This document shows, piece after piece, positions 40,701-41,297 of a stretch of DNA of 41,297 bases. The translations under genes were made by a program, and so were the position numbers. Numbering within the stretch: position 1 is the stretch's first letter; each line of letters begins with the position of its first letter. Origin of the DNA: an uncultured bacterium (GTDB lineage: Bacteria; Acidobacteriota; Thermoanaerobaculia; Multivoradales; J023); contig CALFAM010000191.1 in NCBI GenBank assembly GCA_937948815.1, positions 1 through 41,297 on the forward strand, written 5' to 3'. Below the pieces are notes generated by a model. That model was not told the origin of the DNA, searched no databases, and was given only the letters and a program-made list of their open reading frames with translations.

Positions 40701-41297
40701 TCAGGGCACGGTCGTCGACCAGACCGATGTGTTCCCTGACTCGAATCCGTCTGCGAAGACGACGTCCAACGGTGGTGGTGGTGCAACGAACACTGCATCG
40801 AGGTCGGCTTGACGCCAGCCGGCATCGAGTGCCGAACCATCGTACAGAAGCTCCCAGGCAGTGCCGCTGTCGGTGACCAAGACGTCCTCGTCATCGAACG
40901 CGATGCCGTCGACCACCCCGCTACCGTCAAATGACACGGCCAAACGCCCGTCCTCGAGTACGCTGGCACCATCCAGATCGAGGCGCGGCGAGATCCCTGC
41001 GGCCGAAGCGTCGAAGAAGAGTCCGAAGGTGCCTCCGGCCGTGGCCAGATCCTCGTCCGCGATCAGCACGCCGCCGATCAGCACGCCGGCTAGCTGCACC
41101 GTGATGTCGAAGGACAGTAGCAAGGTGGTGCCCGACAACGTCACCGCGTCGATCCGGGCCCCCGCGGGTACCCCGGAAGAGGCGCCATCGAAAATGATCG
41201 CGTAGTTGGTGCCATCCCAAACCACTACGTCCCGCGGATCCGCGGTCACGCCGCCCGAGAGCGCCGTGGCAGTCGCCAGCGCGAAGTAGGCATCCGA
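40701..41297 (-). CDS. C-terminal part of a secreted protein with a DGFESG-type tail, partial at the right edge
   Basis: The frame is open without a stop from the right edge to TGA at 40701, giving 199 codons. The GTG at 41249 is not a convincing start because coding-like sequence (SDAYFALATATALSGG) continues beyond it. The visible part is rich in Val, Asp, Gly and Ala with regular beta-strand alternation and segments such as VVWDGTNYAIIFDGASSGVPAGARIDAV and GLFFDASAAGISPRLDLDGA. It has no recognised enzymatic motif. The protein ends VVFADGFESGNTSVWSTTVP. A FxDGFESGxTxxWS tail recurs at the C-termini of secreted proteins in several Gram-negative lineages and may be a sorting or anchoring signal; that function is inference. 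The N-terminus and any signal peptide lie outside the window. Confidence 0.75.
   Translation of the reverse strand, partial: SDAYFALATATALSGGVTADPRDVVVWDGTNYAIIFDGASSGVPAGARIDAVTLSGTTLLLSFDITVQLAGVLIGGVLIADEDLATAGGTFGLFFDASAAGISPRLDLDGASVLEDGRLAVSFDGSGVVDGIAFDDEDVLVTDSGTAWELLYDGSALDAGWRQADLDAVFVAPPPPLDVVFADGFESGNTSVWSTTVP

Overview
The window is GC-rich bacterial DNA, most likely from the phylum Acidobacteriota. No rRNA or classical marker is present. The evidence is the gene mix: several secreted VWFA proteins that look like the lineage-expanded 'VWFA-related Acidobacterial domain' family (TIGR03436), an Oar-like TonB-dependent receptor with an N-terminal carboxypeptidase-regulatory-like domain, CRTAC1/ASPIC-UnbV beta-propeller proteins, and many TPR proteins.

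Region 1 (1-6221, minus strand) is a translation cluster. In transcription order it holds a promoter, tRNA-Val(GAC), tRNA-Val(CAC), thrS, rpmI, rplT, pheS and a pheT cut by the left edge. It departs from the usual thrS-infC-rpmI-rplT-pheS-pheT order in three ways. infC is absent, with only 25 nt between thrS and rpmI. PheT lacks the N-terminal EMAP/OB tRNA-binding insertion. The rpmI-rplT spacer is long and holds a strong hairpin.

Region 2 (6382-11075, plus) is a probable operon of secreted proteins: a small exported protein of unknown function, a CRTAC1 protein and a large TPR protein. Region 3 (11131-19052, minus) is a probable four-gene operon, read right to left: a lipoprotein with transglutaminase-like fold and TPRs, then three paralogous VWFA proteins of about 720 aa.

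Region 4 (19597-24076, plus) starts with a near-consensus promoter and a leader rich in inverted repeats. They precede the TonB-dependent receptor, which ends at a UUCG-loop terminator. A TPR protein follows that carries the same regulatory-like domain type as the receptor. Region 5 (24288-28735) is a translationally coupled pair of lipoproteins. Each joins an alkaline-phosphatase/sulfatase-superfamily domain to TPRs, with Thr where sulfatases carry the formylglycine Cys/Ser.

Region 6 (29079-33762) has two tandem short VWFA paralogues whose metal-site motif is altered, then a fourth long VWFA protein. Region 7 (34065-40567) has two coupled CRTAC1 paralogues with a conserved Cys/His motif, followed by a TPR protein. 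It repeats the CRTAC1-then-TPR layout of region 2. Region 8 (40701 to the right edge, minus) is the 3' part of a secreted protein ending in a DGFESGNTSVWS-type tail.

Almost every protein from 6382 onward has a signal peptide or lipobox, so this is a large cell-envelope/secretome locus. No CRISPR array, transposase, phage gene or restriction system was seen. The most interesting candidate system is the envelope gene set as a whole (VWFA + transglutaminase/TPR lipoprotein + TonB receptor + Thr-type sulfatase-fold/TPR lipoproteins + CRTAC1/TPR modules). Its function is unknown to me, and functional linkage is inferred from proximity only.
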